Shown: positions 20,700 to 31,826 of the stretch, one piece after another
Layout: the number at the start of each line of letters is the position of its first letter
Position numbering within the stretch: the stretch's first letter is position 1
Assembly (NCBI GenBank): GCA_019426215.1
Contig: CM033392.1
Location: 38,426,980-38,490,979 of the forward strand
Origin: Buddleja alternifolia
Lineage: Eukaryota; Streptophyta; Magnoliopsida; Lamiales; Scrophulariaceae
Length of the DNA: 64,000 nucleotides
Direction of reading: 5' to 3'
Made by a program: the position numbers and the translations under genes
The notes under the pieces: model-generated
The model's database searches: none
Seen by the model: the letters and a program-made list of their open reading frames with translations, nothing else
What the model was told of the DNA's origin: nothing

Positions 20700-22690
20700 T
20701 GTTACCTTGGTTTATAACCTCATGGATTTTTACTGGTGGTGACTTATAGCTTTTTATATGCCTTATGTACATATCCAGGTACTTTATCTTACGGTCGCGT
20801 TCTTGCTTGTAGGACTATGAGCTAGTCGAACGTTAGTAGCAATCTTGTTTTTGACTTAGCACATTTGTGAGCTACTAATTAGCTCTTCATAGGCTTTGAG
20901 TAAGCCTTATATTTTTTTATCCCTGTTGTCTCATGAGCTTTGTCAGGGTGCCAATGGTGGCGTTTACTTGTTAGCGCCATGTGACGCCAATGGGTGCCAA
21001 TGGTGGCATTATTATGCTCACGGTACGTTTTATCATTTTTACCCCCAAGATTTGATTTGGTGGGTGAATAATGTTGATGGGTGAACTTAGCGCCTCATAA
21101 GGTTCCCTACCCCCCACTCCTTAGTGTATTTGCATGGTTAACACTTTAGGGAGTAATTATTTTACGGGGTAGATGTTATCTTTCGCTAGCGAAGGGATAA
21201 CTTAGAGCTTGGTCTCATCCTTTATTTATGCCTTTTGAGTAAGTAGCGTTTGATTTGTGACACTAGTGGCCATGTTTTATGTGGAGGCTTGGGTTGTCTC
21301 TCATGTTTTTATTCTTATTGCGACTTTGGTTGTCACTTATTTTTAATTGTATAATTTCAGTCTAGAACCTTAGTGGAGGGGGGATGCTTTGCAGAGCCTC
21401 GACCTCTCTTGGTACTGCTGGATAGATTATCAGGTGGGCACTCCTCGTTTGAGTATTTGTTAGCTCAGGGGGTTTTTCGTGGATATTGACTATCTCTTTT
21501 TGCATACTCTAACAGTTAGCTACTTAATTATGTTTTCTCCCCGTATGCCTCCCTACTCCTTAATTGTGCTAGCTAAATTTAGGAGTAAGTGACCATATAG
21601 CCAAGGAGTTAGAAATTTTTTGTTCTTTTTGGCATGTAGTCATTGTCTACCCCCATGTTTAGGATGGTAGGGTTGAATAATATTTCCTATGGCTACTTAG
21701 TAACCGGCGCCATAGGTAGCTCTTTATTAGGCGGCTACTAGCCTGCGACTGGTATTTTTCTTGCTATTACTCACTTCATATACTACTCATTGGGGAGCAG
21801 AAGCGTATGTAGTATCAAAATAATTGACATGTGGTGCCTTGACTATTCTGTATTGGAATTCATCATAAGGGGCTTAGATAGCTTTTAACGTCATGCATTG
21901 GGATCATGAAGTGAAGTTGCACCTTTGGCTAGCCACCTTTTTCTTGCCATCTCTTTGGTGTTTGGTTATATCAACACATGGAGCAACGAGGTCTATTTGC
22001 ATAATGTTTATTTAGTTGCATGAGTAACACGGTTCGTGATACCAGTGGCCACTCGTTATTGGGGGTTTGATTGCCTTATATTAACTTTTCACAATCTCAA
22101 TCCATAACCTTAATGGGAGTGGGGAGACCTTTTGTAGGTCCTCAACCTCTCTTGGTATTATGGAGGGATTATGGGGTCGCCCATCCTCAGGCGAGTCGTA
22201 TACAACTCGGGGGATTTTAGCGGTGCCACCCATGTTGACCTCAAGTGGGGTCTTGTGTGATGTTTATGAAACCTTCAGTGAGAGCTTGATAGCTTCCAGG
22301 GGTTGTATTGATGTTCTTGTTCTCCGCACTTATCACGGAAACTCACAGAATAGTAGAAATAAACTAAGTATTGAAACCTTGTAATAGCTTCAGTGGGAGT
22401 CAGTGACTCCGAGGGCTTTCGGTTTGCTATTTGACCATGACTTGAAAATAACTTTTAACATATGTAAGGGATAAGGGAGCTAATAAGAACTTAGCACAAT
22501 ATTCAATCATCCATGCAGAAAATAAAAAAAAGGGGGGCGCGCCATAGGCACCTCAGAGCTTAAAGTAAAAGGTAGTCGGCGCTGGTGGGCGTCCTCACTC
22601 AACGCTTGACTTGTTCAATAGCTATATATGAAAAAAAAAGCTAGTTTTTGTTATTTATTACCTGATAAGGCCTCATTAGGCTTGACCTTT
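20700..22690. repeat. Non-coding 3' region of the Tat-like element with an internal duplication
   Basis: No coding motif is found on either strand. A diverged duplication places CCTTAGTGGAGGGGGGATGC, CTCGACCTCTCTTGGTA and a TTAGCTCAGGGGG-type phrase at about 21240-21480, and a recognisable copy at about 21990-22215, so the period is about 730 bp. Short repeats of GGTGCCAATGGTGGC occur at 20947 and 20994. Confidence 0.65.
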
Positions 22691-22692
22691 TG

Positions 22693-23368
22693 TCAAGCTT
22701 GGGGGATGTTTCCCAAGAGGGTCATCTTGCTAGTGGTATCCACTGCCAGCATGCCCGTCACACTGGAATCTTGCTCATTAGCGGCGGTTGCTGTATTTTT
22801 AAAATAAGCATTGTCTGCTTGGGGTGGCATGTCGTGGCGCGTGTCTTGTTCATAGACATCTGACTGCTGGGATTTTGACCCAGTATAGACTAATTTGATC
22901 GTGCCCCCCAAGCGACTTTCCTCTGGCGAGATTAAGTTCATCACTACTTGCTTCCCTTTGTCGCTATGACCCATGTCATCACGCTTCATTTGTTCCCATG
23001 TGGATTGGAAATTTCACCCTCATGTGATAGGTAGATACGTCGGCTTAGAATAAGTTTAAGCTTGGCCTTCCTAAAATTACATGTTATGTGGAGGTGACTT
23101 TGATCACCAAAGATTTTGCCATCTTCGCAGAGTGGACTCAAAATGCACCCAGAGATGTAGGCGGAGGCACCTCCCCTAGTGCTCCCGACATCTCACCCGT
23201 GAATCCAGTGAAGGGTGGTGTCGACCGCTTGAAGCAGCGCATTGTCCGCCCTAGTTGGGTGAAAACATTGTAAAAGATATTAGTTGTTGAGCTCCCACTA
23301 TCGACCAGAATCTCCTTCACCCAGTAGTTGGAGATGGTCGCCGACTTTACTTTGGCATCACTCGTCAA
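22693..23368 (-). pseudogene. Gypsy (Tat-like) aspartic protease region
   Basis: On the minus strand, SATISNYWVKEILVDSGSST contains the catalytic D-S-G (codons within about 23291-23306). It is followed by FTGFTGE and, after a stop and frame change, by VILGRPSLN and STYHMRVKFP (about 23060-22990). This string of blocks is characteristic of Tat/Athila-type Gypsy proteases. A 98-codon open stretch (22989-22693) continues the polyprotein, but no RT motif follows. The protease starts unusually soon after gag, which suggests that the C-terminal gag part was deleted. Confidence 0.75.
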
Positions 23369-23399
23369 TGGGATGTTGTTTTCTAGGTCTGGTAGTCCA

Positions 23400-24834
23400 A
23401 ACTCAATGGTTTGTGATTGAGGAAGCGCTTGGTCGGCTGCTCGAGGCCGGTGATGGTACCTGCGGGCAGTCGAGTGAACCAGCTAAGCACCATTCCAGGA
23501 AGGACGGTTCAAAAAAATCTTACAGTTGGCAGCATTACTGAGGTCGTACATGTCAGTCTTGGCGTTGAACTTGTCAACATGCTCTTGAGGGTCTCTAGCT
23601 CCTTCGCTCAGATGAGGTATCGTAAGTCTTTTTGGCGAAGACTCTTGCTAAAATCGCAAGGCAGAAAGGACTTCTTTTCGGAGGTACCTCGGCTAATGGC
23701 ACCAGCTGCATATTTTCATATCACGCATAGTCCTCCAGATTTCCATCTTGGCGGAGCATATACCCTCATCGGCTATTGTGCCTTGGCAGGGTCTCTACGG
23801 GGGTCAATGATACATGACCTCTGTGTAGCGACCTCGGAGGCGTTGGCCTTCTATCTCTTCTTCTCAGGAGCCTCTCGAGGGGGAGGGGTGATGCCTCACT
23901 ATTCTCTTCTATTTATTGCTCCGCCCCCTTCACCAGGGAGTTAAGGACTCTCTACCTCGGCGGGTTTATTGGCTAGGCTCCACTCAGCGTGGGTGGCTTC
24001 TGTTCTGGGGCTCCCGACCCGTAAGATCCGACTGAGGGGGTAGATCTTGTGCCCACTTTTCCTGTGGCGGAGGCACCTCTTGAGTGTTCCTCCCCTGGGG
24101 ACCCTGTTCCCCAACTGTTGTGTACGGGCGCAAAACGTGATGGGTGTGCCTAGGCGTATGGCTGACCAGCCCGAGCGTCTGTGCGCCCAGATGCATCTCC
24201 AACTTAGGCTAGCAGTACCTCCTGGGTGATCTCGAACACCCTAGTAGCAGGGGGTGGGATTACCGCTGGTGTAACAGGAGGAGGAGTCTGCTCGTTCGCA
24301 GGAGGTGGAGCGATGGGATTCTCGCCATTGACTGGACCGTTGGGGGGATTTTCTCTGTGGGCGACTCCCTGGGGGAGACTCCTCTGAGGCGACCTTCTAA
24401 GGTCGACTCTCTAAGGGCGTCTCCCTAGAGGTGGCTCCCTGGTGTAGACTCTCTGCACGAGGTTCCTGACCTCCACGAATTGACCGAGGAGGTAAAATGA
24501 GTCACTTCTCCTGAGAAGGAGAAGCCTCTTGAGTATTTCTCACATGGGGGTCGTGCCCCTTGCTAGTCGATGAGACAGGTGTTGCCCTCACTGATGCATC
24601 CTCAATAAGAGTGAGTAGAGCCTCCTAAGTGATCTCGAACACCTAGTGGTAGGGGGTGGAATCACTGATGGCGTCACAGGAGGTGAGTTCTGCCCGTTCA
24701 TCGGGGGTGGTATGTCTGGAGCCTTCAGCTTGCTGGGTCGGGGGGTCTTGAGCACCACTCTCAGCATTGGGCTGATCTTCAGGCGTTGAGTTTGAAAGTG
24801 CATCGACAACTGCTGGCTAATTGTTGCTAGTCAT
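23400..24834 (-). pseudogene. Gypsy (Tat-like) gag, degraded
   Basis: A likely start at ATG 24834 lies about 70 bp inside the primer region. The N-terminal third is proline/serine-rich and repetitive, with stops. The conserved gag core appears at about 23610-23410 on the minus strand: DPQEHVDKFNAKTDMYDLSN, then (after a shift) LPGMVLSWFTRLPAGTI and EQPTKRFLNH. These match the retrotransposon gag domain of plant Gypsy elements. No zinc knuckle is found, since the sequence runs almost directly into the protease. Frameshifts and stops make it non-functional. Confidence 0.75.
24222..24710. repeat. Duplication of about 110 bp and 14-bp tandem array within gag N-terminus
   Basis: The segment around CCTGGGTGATCTCGAACACC (about 24222-24330) recurs with substitutions at about 24598-24710, 370 bp away. 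Between them, seven 14-bp units of the type GACTCCCTGGGGGA run head to tail at 24363-24460. Because 14 is not a multiple of 3, each unit shifts the reading frame. Confidence 0.8.
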
Positions 24835-24914
24835 CCTATCACCGGTCGTACCCAGTTGGGGCCTAGTTTGCATACTCAGTGGCTGGAGCGCTGTTCCCAT
24901 AGATGACGCTAATC

Positions 24915-25370
24915 TGATGATGTCAAAATTCGTCAGATGATATTTGTCACGTGATCGACCACGTGGGGTGAAGGAACCGATCCAACACACGACAAACTAG
25001 GCTGGGGTTGGTGAATTTATAGACTGCACTCGACTATGGCGCGCTACCTACATACCCAGATGCCTGGGATCAAGTCTATCCGTAGTTCGACGATGAGGTT
25101 ACTCTCAATAGCCAGTGATTTTTACTTGGAAGAGTAGATAATCTTATATGATAGTCAGTTACTTTCTCTCTAGCACTCTTTTTTGGTGGGGAGAGCAAAT
25201 AATGATTCGTTCCCATCTCCTTTAAGGTATTTATAGGGAGCTGGTAATAGGCTATGAGTCATTAACTTTACTTTGTCAAGTAGCCCACTAATCCTATCTT
25301 TATTACTTTCAAGCTAATGAAACAACTTTAATATTCGTATTGGGTCGTCAGCTATTTTTGACCCACATCA
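24915..25370 (-). repeat. 5' LTR of the Tat-like element
   Basis: On the minus strand it begins TGATGTGGGTC at 25370 and ends GACATCATCA at about 24915, so TGATG and CATCA are inverted. A TATAAATA box lies on the minus strand near 25230. Immediately inside (about 24912-24893) is TTAGCGTCATCTATGGGAAC, which resembles a decayed TGGCGCCGTCTGTGGGAA, a primer-site region common in Tat elements. The partner LTR was not found. Confidence 0.6.
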
Positions 25371-25793
25371 ATCTGCGATTTAAAATTTGTTTTTTTCCTT
25401 TTTTTGTATTTTTTCCGTTTTTCTTTTCTTTTAATATTTTCAATTTTATTTTCTTTTCCTTAGAGGGAATTGTGATCTTCTAGAATTTTGATTTTTTTGG
25501 ATCCTTTTTTAACAAAATAATCATTTTAACACTTGCATTAGACTTTCACATAACCTCCCCCTTGGGCTGTTTTTAATTACCCAAATTCGAGGGAAGTCGT
25601 TGTAAATAGCCCATAAGTTAATGGAGTTTTTTGTAATTTTCCTAAAGGAAAAAAGAAGGTAGAGAAAAAATTCTTTTCATTAAGCTTTTTCCTGTAAATA
25701 GATATTCATTTCAATGGTTAGTCAAAAGGATAAAAAATGTGGTGGATTTTAAACCTTGGATGGCAACATTACAAATTATTAAGTTGCCATGCA

Positions 25794-25838
<45 letters not shown>

Positions 25839-26043
25839 CCAGAAGATAGGCGAGAGGTAAGCCCACAAGACCCTCTTATACTCTGCAAGGACTGATATTA
25901 TGATACAAGTCTCAAGACTCGTATGCTACTAATATTTTTATACAGAACTTTGAGCTATCATCCTTAAAATTCAAAAGCACCAATAGACAACAAATACCCA
26001 AAACACAGATGAGACAAAACCTTGATAAAGAAGATAATCTCTC
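25371..26043. other. Intergenic, AT-rich, 3' flank of the carrier gene
   Basis: Contains T-rich stretches, an (AT)n microsatellite at 25797-25838 and the probable 3'UTR of the ADP/ATP carrier gene (minus strand) just left of 26044. No gene is seen. Confidence 0.6.
25797..25838. repeat. (AT)n microsatellite
   Basis: About 20 AT units downstream of the carrier gene. Confidence 0.95.
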
Positions 26044-27730
26044 TTACCCACCACCACCAGATCCATATTTCTTGCCCAAGAGGACAACCTGCAATTTGTC
26101 GTAGCACGCTAGCACACCAGCACCTGCAACAGCTCTTAAGATGTTAGCTCCAGCACCCTTGAACAGTGATTTAGTTCCTTCTCTCTTCACAATTTGTGAA
26201 AATGCATCCATTGAGCTCTTATATTTGACAGCCTCTCCTGAAGTCATCATCATCCTTCTGCGCACGGTGTCAATAGGGTAAGAAGCCAAGCCAGCACCAA
26301 TCGTGATACCCCATCCCAGCAAGAAACTAGCTAAGAAATTATCCTGTAGATACCATCACCAGTCATGACTTCACATTAGTAGCCTGCAAATGGTAACTTT
26401 ATACTATAACAAACTTCTGCTGTATGCGTAAAATATGCATACATTGCATGAAAGCCACGTATAATTGCATGTAAAGCAATAAACCTGAATAAGCATAAGC
26501 AATACAGATCATCATATCATGATAGAATATCTTCAGAAGATGTTGACAATTTTATTAGATTGCTATGCTGGTTAAAAATAAATTTCTATTCATCAACTTT
26601 AACTTATCACTACTTATTTCACTTAAAAGTTCCATAGACAAGAACCAGAATAACAGAACGGAGAGAAGCATTCAGAGGACGATGCAAGGAAGAAAGCCCA
26701 TATAAAACAAATAGAGGGTCAAATTGCAAGTTTCTTTAATTTACCAACCTGCAATGAACCAGTCAACACAACAGGTTTCAGCGAATCATACATTCCAAAA
26801 TAAAGCCCACGGTAGACTATAATTCCAACACAAGAAATGCTAAATCCACGATAAAGTCCAACAAGACCATCAGATTTAATTGTTTTCTTGTAAACATCAA
26901 TCAATCCATTGAACTGTCTTTCACCACCCTTTTTGGCAACCTTAGCATCATTTGCCAATCGTGTACGAGCAAAATCAAGGGAGTATACGAACAGGAGAGA
27001 TGAGGCACCAGCAGCACCACCTGATGCCAAGTTTCCAGCAAACCACTTCCAGTAACCATCCCTGTCCTTTTTGAAGTTAAACTGTCTCTTGAAGTAATCT
27101 TTGAAGGCAAAGTTGAGGGCCTGCATATTACGACTAAGGTATCATAAAAATGACCTGGTCTATTGATCATCACTATGTGAGAAGATACTGAATAGGAGAC
27201 CATAAATTAGTTTTAAGGGACATGCAAGACTTTTACTATGATATAGTAACCTGAGTAGGGAAGTATCTGATAACATTAGCAGTGTTGCCTCTCCAGAGAG
27301 AAATTACACCTTCATCTTTGATGGTTCGGGCAAAGCAGTCAGAAATCCCCTTGTATGGTTCAGACAACCGACCAGCTCTGATCATCTCATCTTGGTTCTG
27401 AATCAAGAGTTTAACTCTCTCAATTGGAGCAGCGGCGGTCTTGGATACTGCTGCCGAAACCCCTCCCATGAGAAAGTCAACCATAAAACCAGAAAACCCT
27501 TTCTCTGCAGGAGCCTGTATAAGGAAAGGCAATCTTGGTGAAACAGTATCCAAGCCAGTCCCTTGGATTGATGGCATGGAAAGAGTGCGCAGACCTCCAT
27601 TGACATATCCACCGCTCAAATTTTGCAAACCAGCATTTTTAGACTGCATGTGAGGTGAAATTCGAGAAAAGAGGTAAGATTGGCCATGTATTTTCTGAGA
27701 TATGGATGGATGCAGCGTGCTGTCCTTCAT
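26044..27730 (-). CDS. AAC: Mitochondrial ADP/ATP carrier (adenine nucleotide translocase)
   Basis: Three coding exons on the minus strand, 27251-27730, 26749-27120 and 26044-26343, join in phase 0 at canonical GT-AG sites. They give 383 residues. The protein exchanges cytosolic ADP for matrix ATP across the inner mitochondrial membrane. Residues 1 to about 80 form an extended, basic presequence typical of plant carriers. Then come three mitochondrial-carrier repeats, each with a PX[DE]XX[RK] signature: PIERVK in repeat 1, SLDFARTR in repeat 2, PIDTVRRR in repeat 3. The diagnostic RRRMMM follows in repeat 3. The start is the first in-frame ATG after the 5'UTR acceptor, and the length fits plant homologues (about 380). 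It is complete and intact. A 5'UTR intron of 2.18 kb precedes it. Confidence 0.96.
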
Positions 27731-28553
27731 GTTTGGAGTCAATAATGACCTGCAAAGAAAATGAACTTTAAGAAAATATGTCCATAATAGGAATATACAA
27801 TACTGTTCAGTGAAATTGAACCATAGTAGAAAAATACAAGACTGTTCAGTGAATTGAACAGGAGAGTTTCTTCTCAGAATAATTAGCGTCTTCAAATCTT
27901 AATCCGACTCCAAAATTTAGTTAAAAATTAACATACAAGGCCACCCAGCAACTATTGATAAATCAACAGAACCTCAATTACGTCATGAGTATATTCACAC
28001 TCCAAATATGTTTGGCATAAATAAGTATGAAGACATACCAGGAAAAACAAAGAAGAAAAGAAAAAGATGGTTCCTCCAGGGCAAGAATGTTCAGCACACA
28101 TATAAAGCAATGCAATAATAGAACAACAAAGTGGTGGACCTAATTGTTCAATTTATCATGTGCTGGTTCCAATAAATTGATCCAACTCTTCCGTTACCAA
28201 TTTGCAAAATCAATAAATTATGCTCACAATGAACTGATGATTAAATTCTTTTGGCCCAATTAGGAAGAAGCTAGCCAAAGCTAATTTTGCACTAATATAA
28301 TAAAACTAAAGTTACCAAACATTATTTTCTCAGTACAATCTGATCATAACATTCCCGTTCAAGATCTAGTCACAAGTTGAAAATCCATTTTTCCTTTTGT
28401 TCACCAATTCTCAAGTGAGAAATAAATAAAATCAAATGTATAATAACAGGCACATTTCTCATCATATTTAAAACTGAATTTAACCTTTTCAGCACAATCA
28501 AGATCTCACAAATAATAGCTAACATAACAGAAAGCCAAGGTCATATACCTGTA

Positions 28554-29020
28554 GGCAAAATTTCAATTTTAGTCCCATGGATCTCGTCATTCTAGTTTCA
28601 GTCCCACACAATAATTTGAAAAAGTTGTAATGTTAATCCTCTTTTAACAACATTTGTCCCATACTTTATTATGCATTTTAAAAATTGCATTTTGCCCCAT
28701 GAACTATACAAGACGTATTAAACACCCCTCTAAACATACTTTTTTTTTTCACTTACCCCCCTAAAAATATTTTTACTTCACTATATTTTTCAGGGGGTAA
28801 GTGCACATTAATATTTGTTTAGGGGCTGTTTAATACATCTTGTATAGTTCAGGGGGCAAAATGCAATTTTTAAATGCAAAATAAAGTATGGGACTAACGT
28901 TTAAAAAAAGGACTAACATTACAACTTTTTCAAATTATTGGGACGTCTTCTAGAATCCCATAAAGCGTGGGACTAAAACTAGAATGGGGAGATCCTATAG
29001 GACTAAAATAAAATTTTGCC
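28554..29020. mobile_element. Foldback MITE with 10-bp target duplication (Mutator-like)
   Basis: The element is 467 bp. It begins GGCAAAATTTCAATTTTAGT and ends with the inverted counterpart ACTAAAATAAAATTTTGCC. The two halves are long inverted arms, for example ATACAAGACGTATTAAAC against GTTTAATACATCTTGTAT, around a short centre near 28770. It is flanked by perfect TATACCTGTA copies at 28544-28553 and 29021-29030. Target duplications of 9-11 bp point to a Mutator-type mobiliser. Confidence 0.85.
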
Positions 29021-29869
29021 TATACCTGTACCATTCATATTCAACAAATCCTACCAGAGCACCATAACATTAATCATCCACTACATTGTTCGGTGGAAAG
29101 GCAGTCTCTTGGCCGGAAGCGGTCGGATCAGAAGGGAAACTGAGCTGAGGTTCCAAAGTCTTAAGCTAAGACAGGAGAAGCATGGAGCGGCAATTTCAAG
29201 GACTGTCACAGTGGTTATTTGGACATGATGGGCTATGAGTCTGTGATGGAGCTGGATTTGGACAGAATTCGCAGTAGAAAACACCATGGACTCTGAATGA
29301 TAATTTAGGATATGACTTTGTAAATTGATTTATAATATTTTTCACGGAAAGATTTCAAAATCCTCATCATCCAAGCCAAAAACCAATTCTTTTTGGAGAA
29401 CAAGTAATACCAGAACATGTTTTTTCAGACTTCATGCTCCCAAAAACTTTTCAGCAATTCAGAACAAAAAACTGCTGCTATTATTTCCGCAGCATTACAA
29501 TGAAAATGAAAAGGTGGCATGCGCGACGACAATCCGTGGAACAACAAGAATCACAATATCCACTCAATACTCCACGTTCAGACCTCAGCAACTGGAAGTC
29601 GACTGGACCGAGTAACAAAACACAATCAACTTAAAGCGTATCTCGATCAATCATCAATAACTACCACTAATAATCAGGTAAGCATTCATTTCCAGCAAAA
29701 CTAGGAAAAAAATTCCAAACAACAAATCGCCAATAAAATTAGTTCAACCAACTAATATGAAGCATCTAATCAAAAATTTCTCGAAATAAAAAGTAACAAG
29801 CTATAATCAAATAGGAGGAGTAAACAGAAATCATCTGAAAAACTAAAAACGATGAACCAATAGAATTAA

Positions 29870-29871
<2 letters not shown>

Positions 29872-29905
<34 letters not shown>
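29872..29905. repeat. (AT)n microsatellite
   Basis: About 17 AT units in the leader intron of the carrier gene, 25 bp from its donor site. Confidence 0.95.
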
Positions 29906-29907
<2 letters not shown>

Positions 29908-30284
29908 TCAGAGAAAAATACATACTAAGGTACCTGAGAAAAATGAGAACGAAGGTTCCAGAATCAAAGCTCACGGATGTGATCAAAAAATGGATTCTTG
30001 ATTGGGATGGGATATATGAAGAGGTCGAGTAGGGTTTTTGTAGCGGTTACTGATCTCGCCCTCTGCTTTCCCTCAAATTCCTGCTCTGCCACGCGTCCTG
30101 CATGGACGATTATGACTTTTTTTCTTACTTTGTTTTCAAATAAACCATATAGTAATTGTTCTTAATTATTGTAGATATGTGTGAAATACAAATTGCACCC
30201 TTAAAGTATGCCTAGTATCACATATACCCCCTTTTTAAAATGTATACACCCCTAAATTATCTATCTATCTATACTTACTATATA

Positions 30285-30859
30285 CTAGCGGAAAAGACAC
30301 ACTCGTTGCGTGTGCAACTAAAATAATGCATAGTAAATTCGCCAAACAAATAAATTCGCATTCAAACATAGTGATGTGCAAACTTTTACAAACTTAATTC
30401 TTCCTTCTTGTTGATCATTATGGGAGAAACATTTGATTAGGAAAAAGTAAAACATGCCAAAAAATATATTTGGTACTAAAACATAAAATAAAACTTCTGT
30501 ACCTTTTTCTTTTGCTTCAACAGTCCTCTTGTTCTTTACGCAAATTTCTGCACAAAAGCAGTAAATAAAATGAAGATCAATTTTTGGTCACCATAGATGT
30601 TAGAACTTGGAAGAACGGCTCTGCACATCACTTCTTCAACAACTGGATATTGGGGCGTGAAAAATGGAAGTGGTAGGAGTTAGATAACACTTTGAGCCGT
30701 TTTTTAGGGAGTTGGTTTTATTTTCACGCTGTAAATTCACAATTTAGTCGTTCTAATTTTTAATGCAACTAATTAGGATACAAGGGTATAATCGGGAGTA
30801 TACATTTGGTTTCCCAAATCGGTTACTCTAAGGCCCTCAACCTTAATAAATAGTATAGA
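30285..30859 (-). mobile_element. Non-autonomous Helitron-like element 1
   Basis: On the minus strand it starts TCTATACTATTTATTAAGG (30859) and ends CTAG (30285). The end is preceded by a small hairpin (CACAC-GCAACGA-GTGTG) ending 12 bases before CTAG. It is bounded by A at the 5' side and T at the 3' side, with no target duplication. All these are Helitron rules. No Rep/helicase coding is present. Confidence 0.65.
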
Positions 30860-31826
30860 TTAGCGGCCGGACACACTCGATGCGTTTGCAAAGAAAATAA
30901 ATCATATAATAAATATATTAGGGAAAAGTGTGCAAAGAAAATAATCATGTAATTAAAAAATTAGGAAAAAGCGCAAATCTAGTTATATACGATAGACATT
31001 TTAGTCTCACTATTTCTAACATTGCAAAATTAGTTTCATATTTTATAGCAAAATCATTAATTTGTCACGTGATCAGTAAGAATCTTAATGATATGTGCAC
31101 TCCATCCAATCTTGACAGATGAGACCAAAATTGCAAAATTTGTAAACAATTGAACAAAAATTGTAATCAATTTTATGGGATTAATATTAATGACAGAAAG
31201 GTAAACATTTTCCAACATAGAGAAGGAAATGAAAAAAAATAATGAATAATTTATATACCTGTCATCGAAGGCACAACTCAACTTACAGAAAAATATGTCA
31301 GAAACTCATTTTTCACTTCATTACACCATCTGAAATTGAATAAAGACTTTAAAGTAGAAAAAAATTAACGTAAGAAGAATTCATCCCCTACCGCAGAAAA
31401 TTTCAAAGAAAAAAGAAAGTTAAACTAAAATAAAATTCACTAACCGGCACATATATTCTCGATAAAGTAATCATATATCCTCAGCAGATGAAGAGAGATG
31501 ATTCTTCAATCTCTTTTTAATTTCATTATCAGATCATGTGCTTTGATTTCATATTTAAATAACTAATGATGGCAATCAAACTTCCATGGCATCCATCGTG
31601 GGCTGAGAACAAATAGTTAGTTTATGAGAATTCATCTGGGATAAAGATATATGCTATTAAGCAGTTTCGTAAGAGTTGAGACGGTTGAATTCTCAGGAAG
31701 CAATTTACAACTTTGCCATTTTAATTGCTATTGAATCACTTGGAGTATGAGGACATATTAGGGAGTACACTTTTGGTTTCCCAAAGAAGTTATTCTAAGG
31801 CTCACATTTTTAATAAATAGTATAGA
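30860..31826 (-). mobile_element. Non-autonomous Helitron-like element 2, abutting element 1
   Basis: It shares the same 5' end (TCTATACTATTTATTAA at 31826 on the minus strand) and related sequence just inside, including the GGTTTCCCAAA phrase. It ends CTAA at 30860 (CTRR type) after a similar but weaker hairpin region. About 967 bp, non-coding. It abuts element 1 directly. Confidence 0.6.

Larger units (their letters stand above)
19631..24914 (-). mobile_element. Tat-like Ty3/Gypsy element carrying gag and protease only
   Basis: Minus-strand order from right to left is LTR (24915-25370), primer-like site, gag (about 24834-23400), protease (about 23370-22990), a short lysine/serine-rich stretch, and then about 3 kb of non-coding, tandem-repeat-rich sequence. 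RT, RNase H and integrase motifs are absent. Plant Tat-lineage Gypsy elements are known for long 3' regions rich in tandem repeats, which fits. The left end and 3' LTR are not recognisable, so the 19631 boundary rests on where the pararetrovirus stops. Confidence 0.6.
27749..30070 (-). other. 5'UTR exon and 2.2-kb leader intron of the carrier gene
   Basis: The acceptor TTCTTTGCAG|GTCATT at 27749-27750 lies 19 bp upstream of the start codon. A matching donor TTCTCAG|GTACC is at 29934/29933, and the putative non-coding exon extends up to about 30070 (CT-rich on the minus strand). Leader introns are common in plant carrier genes. The exact transcription start is not visible. The intron holds a foldback MITE (28554-29020) and an (AT)n tract (29872-29905). 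Confidence 0.6.

Noticed and set aside
20415..20717. 100-codon ORF through the hairpin array
   Set aside because: It is open only because the 27-bp unit is a multiple of three and lacks stops. No domain is recognisable, and the repeated LAVSREARC-type peptide follows from the DNA repeat.
23284..23944. Plus-strand ORFs of 85 and 175 codons
   Set aside because: Antisense to the Tat-like gag and protease, whose conserved blocks read on the minus strand.
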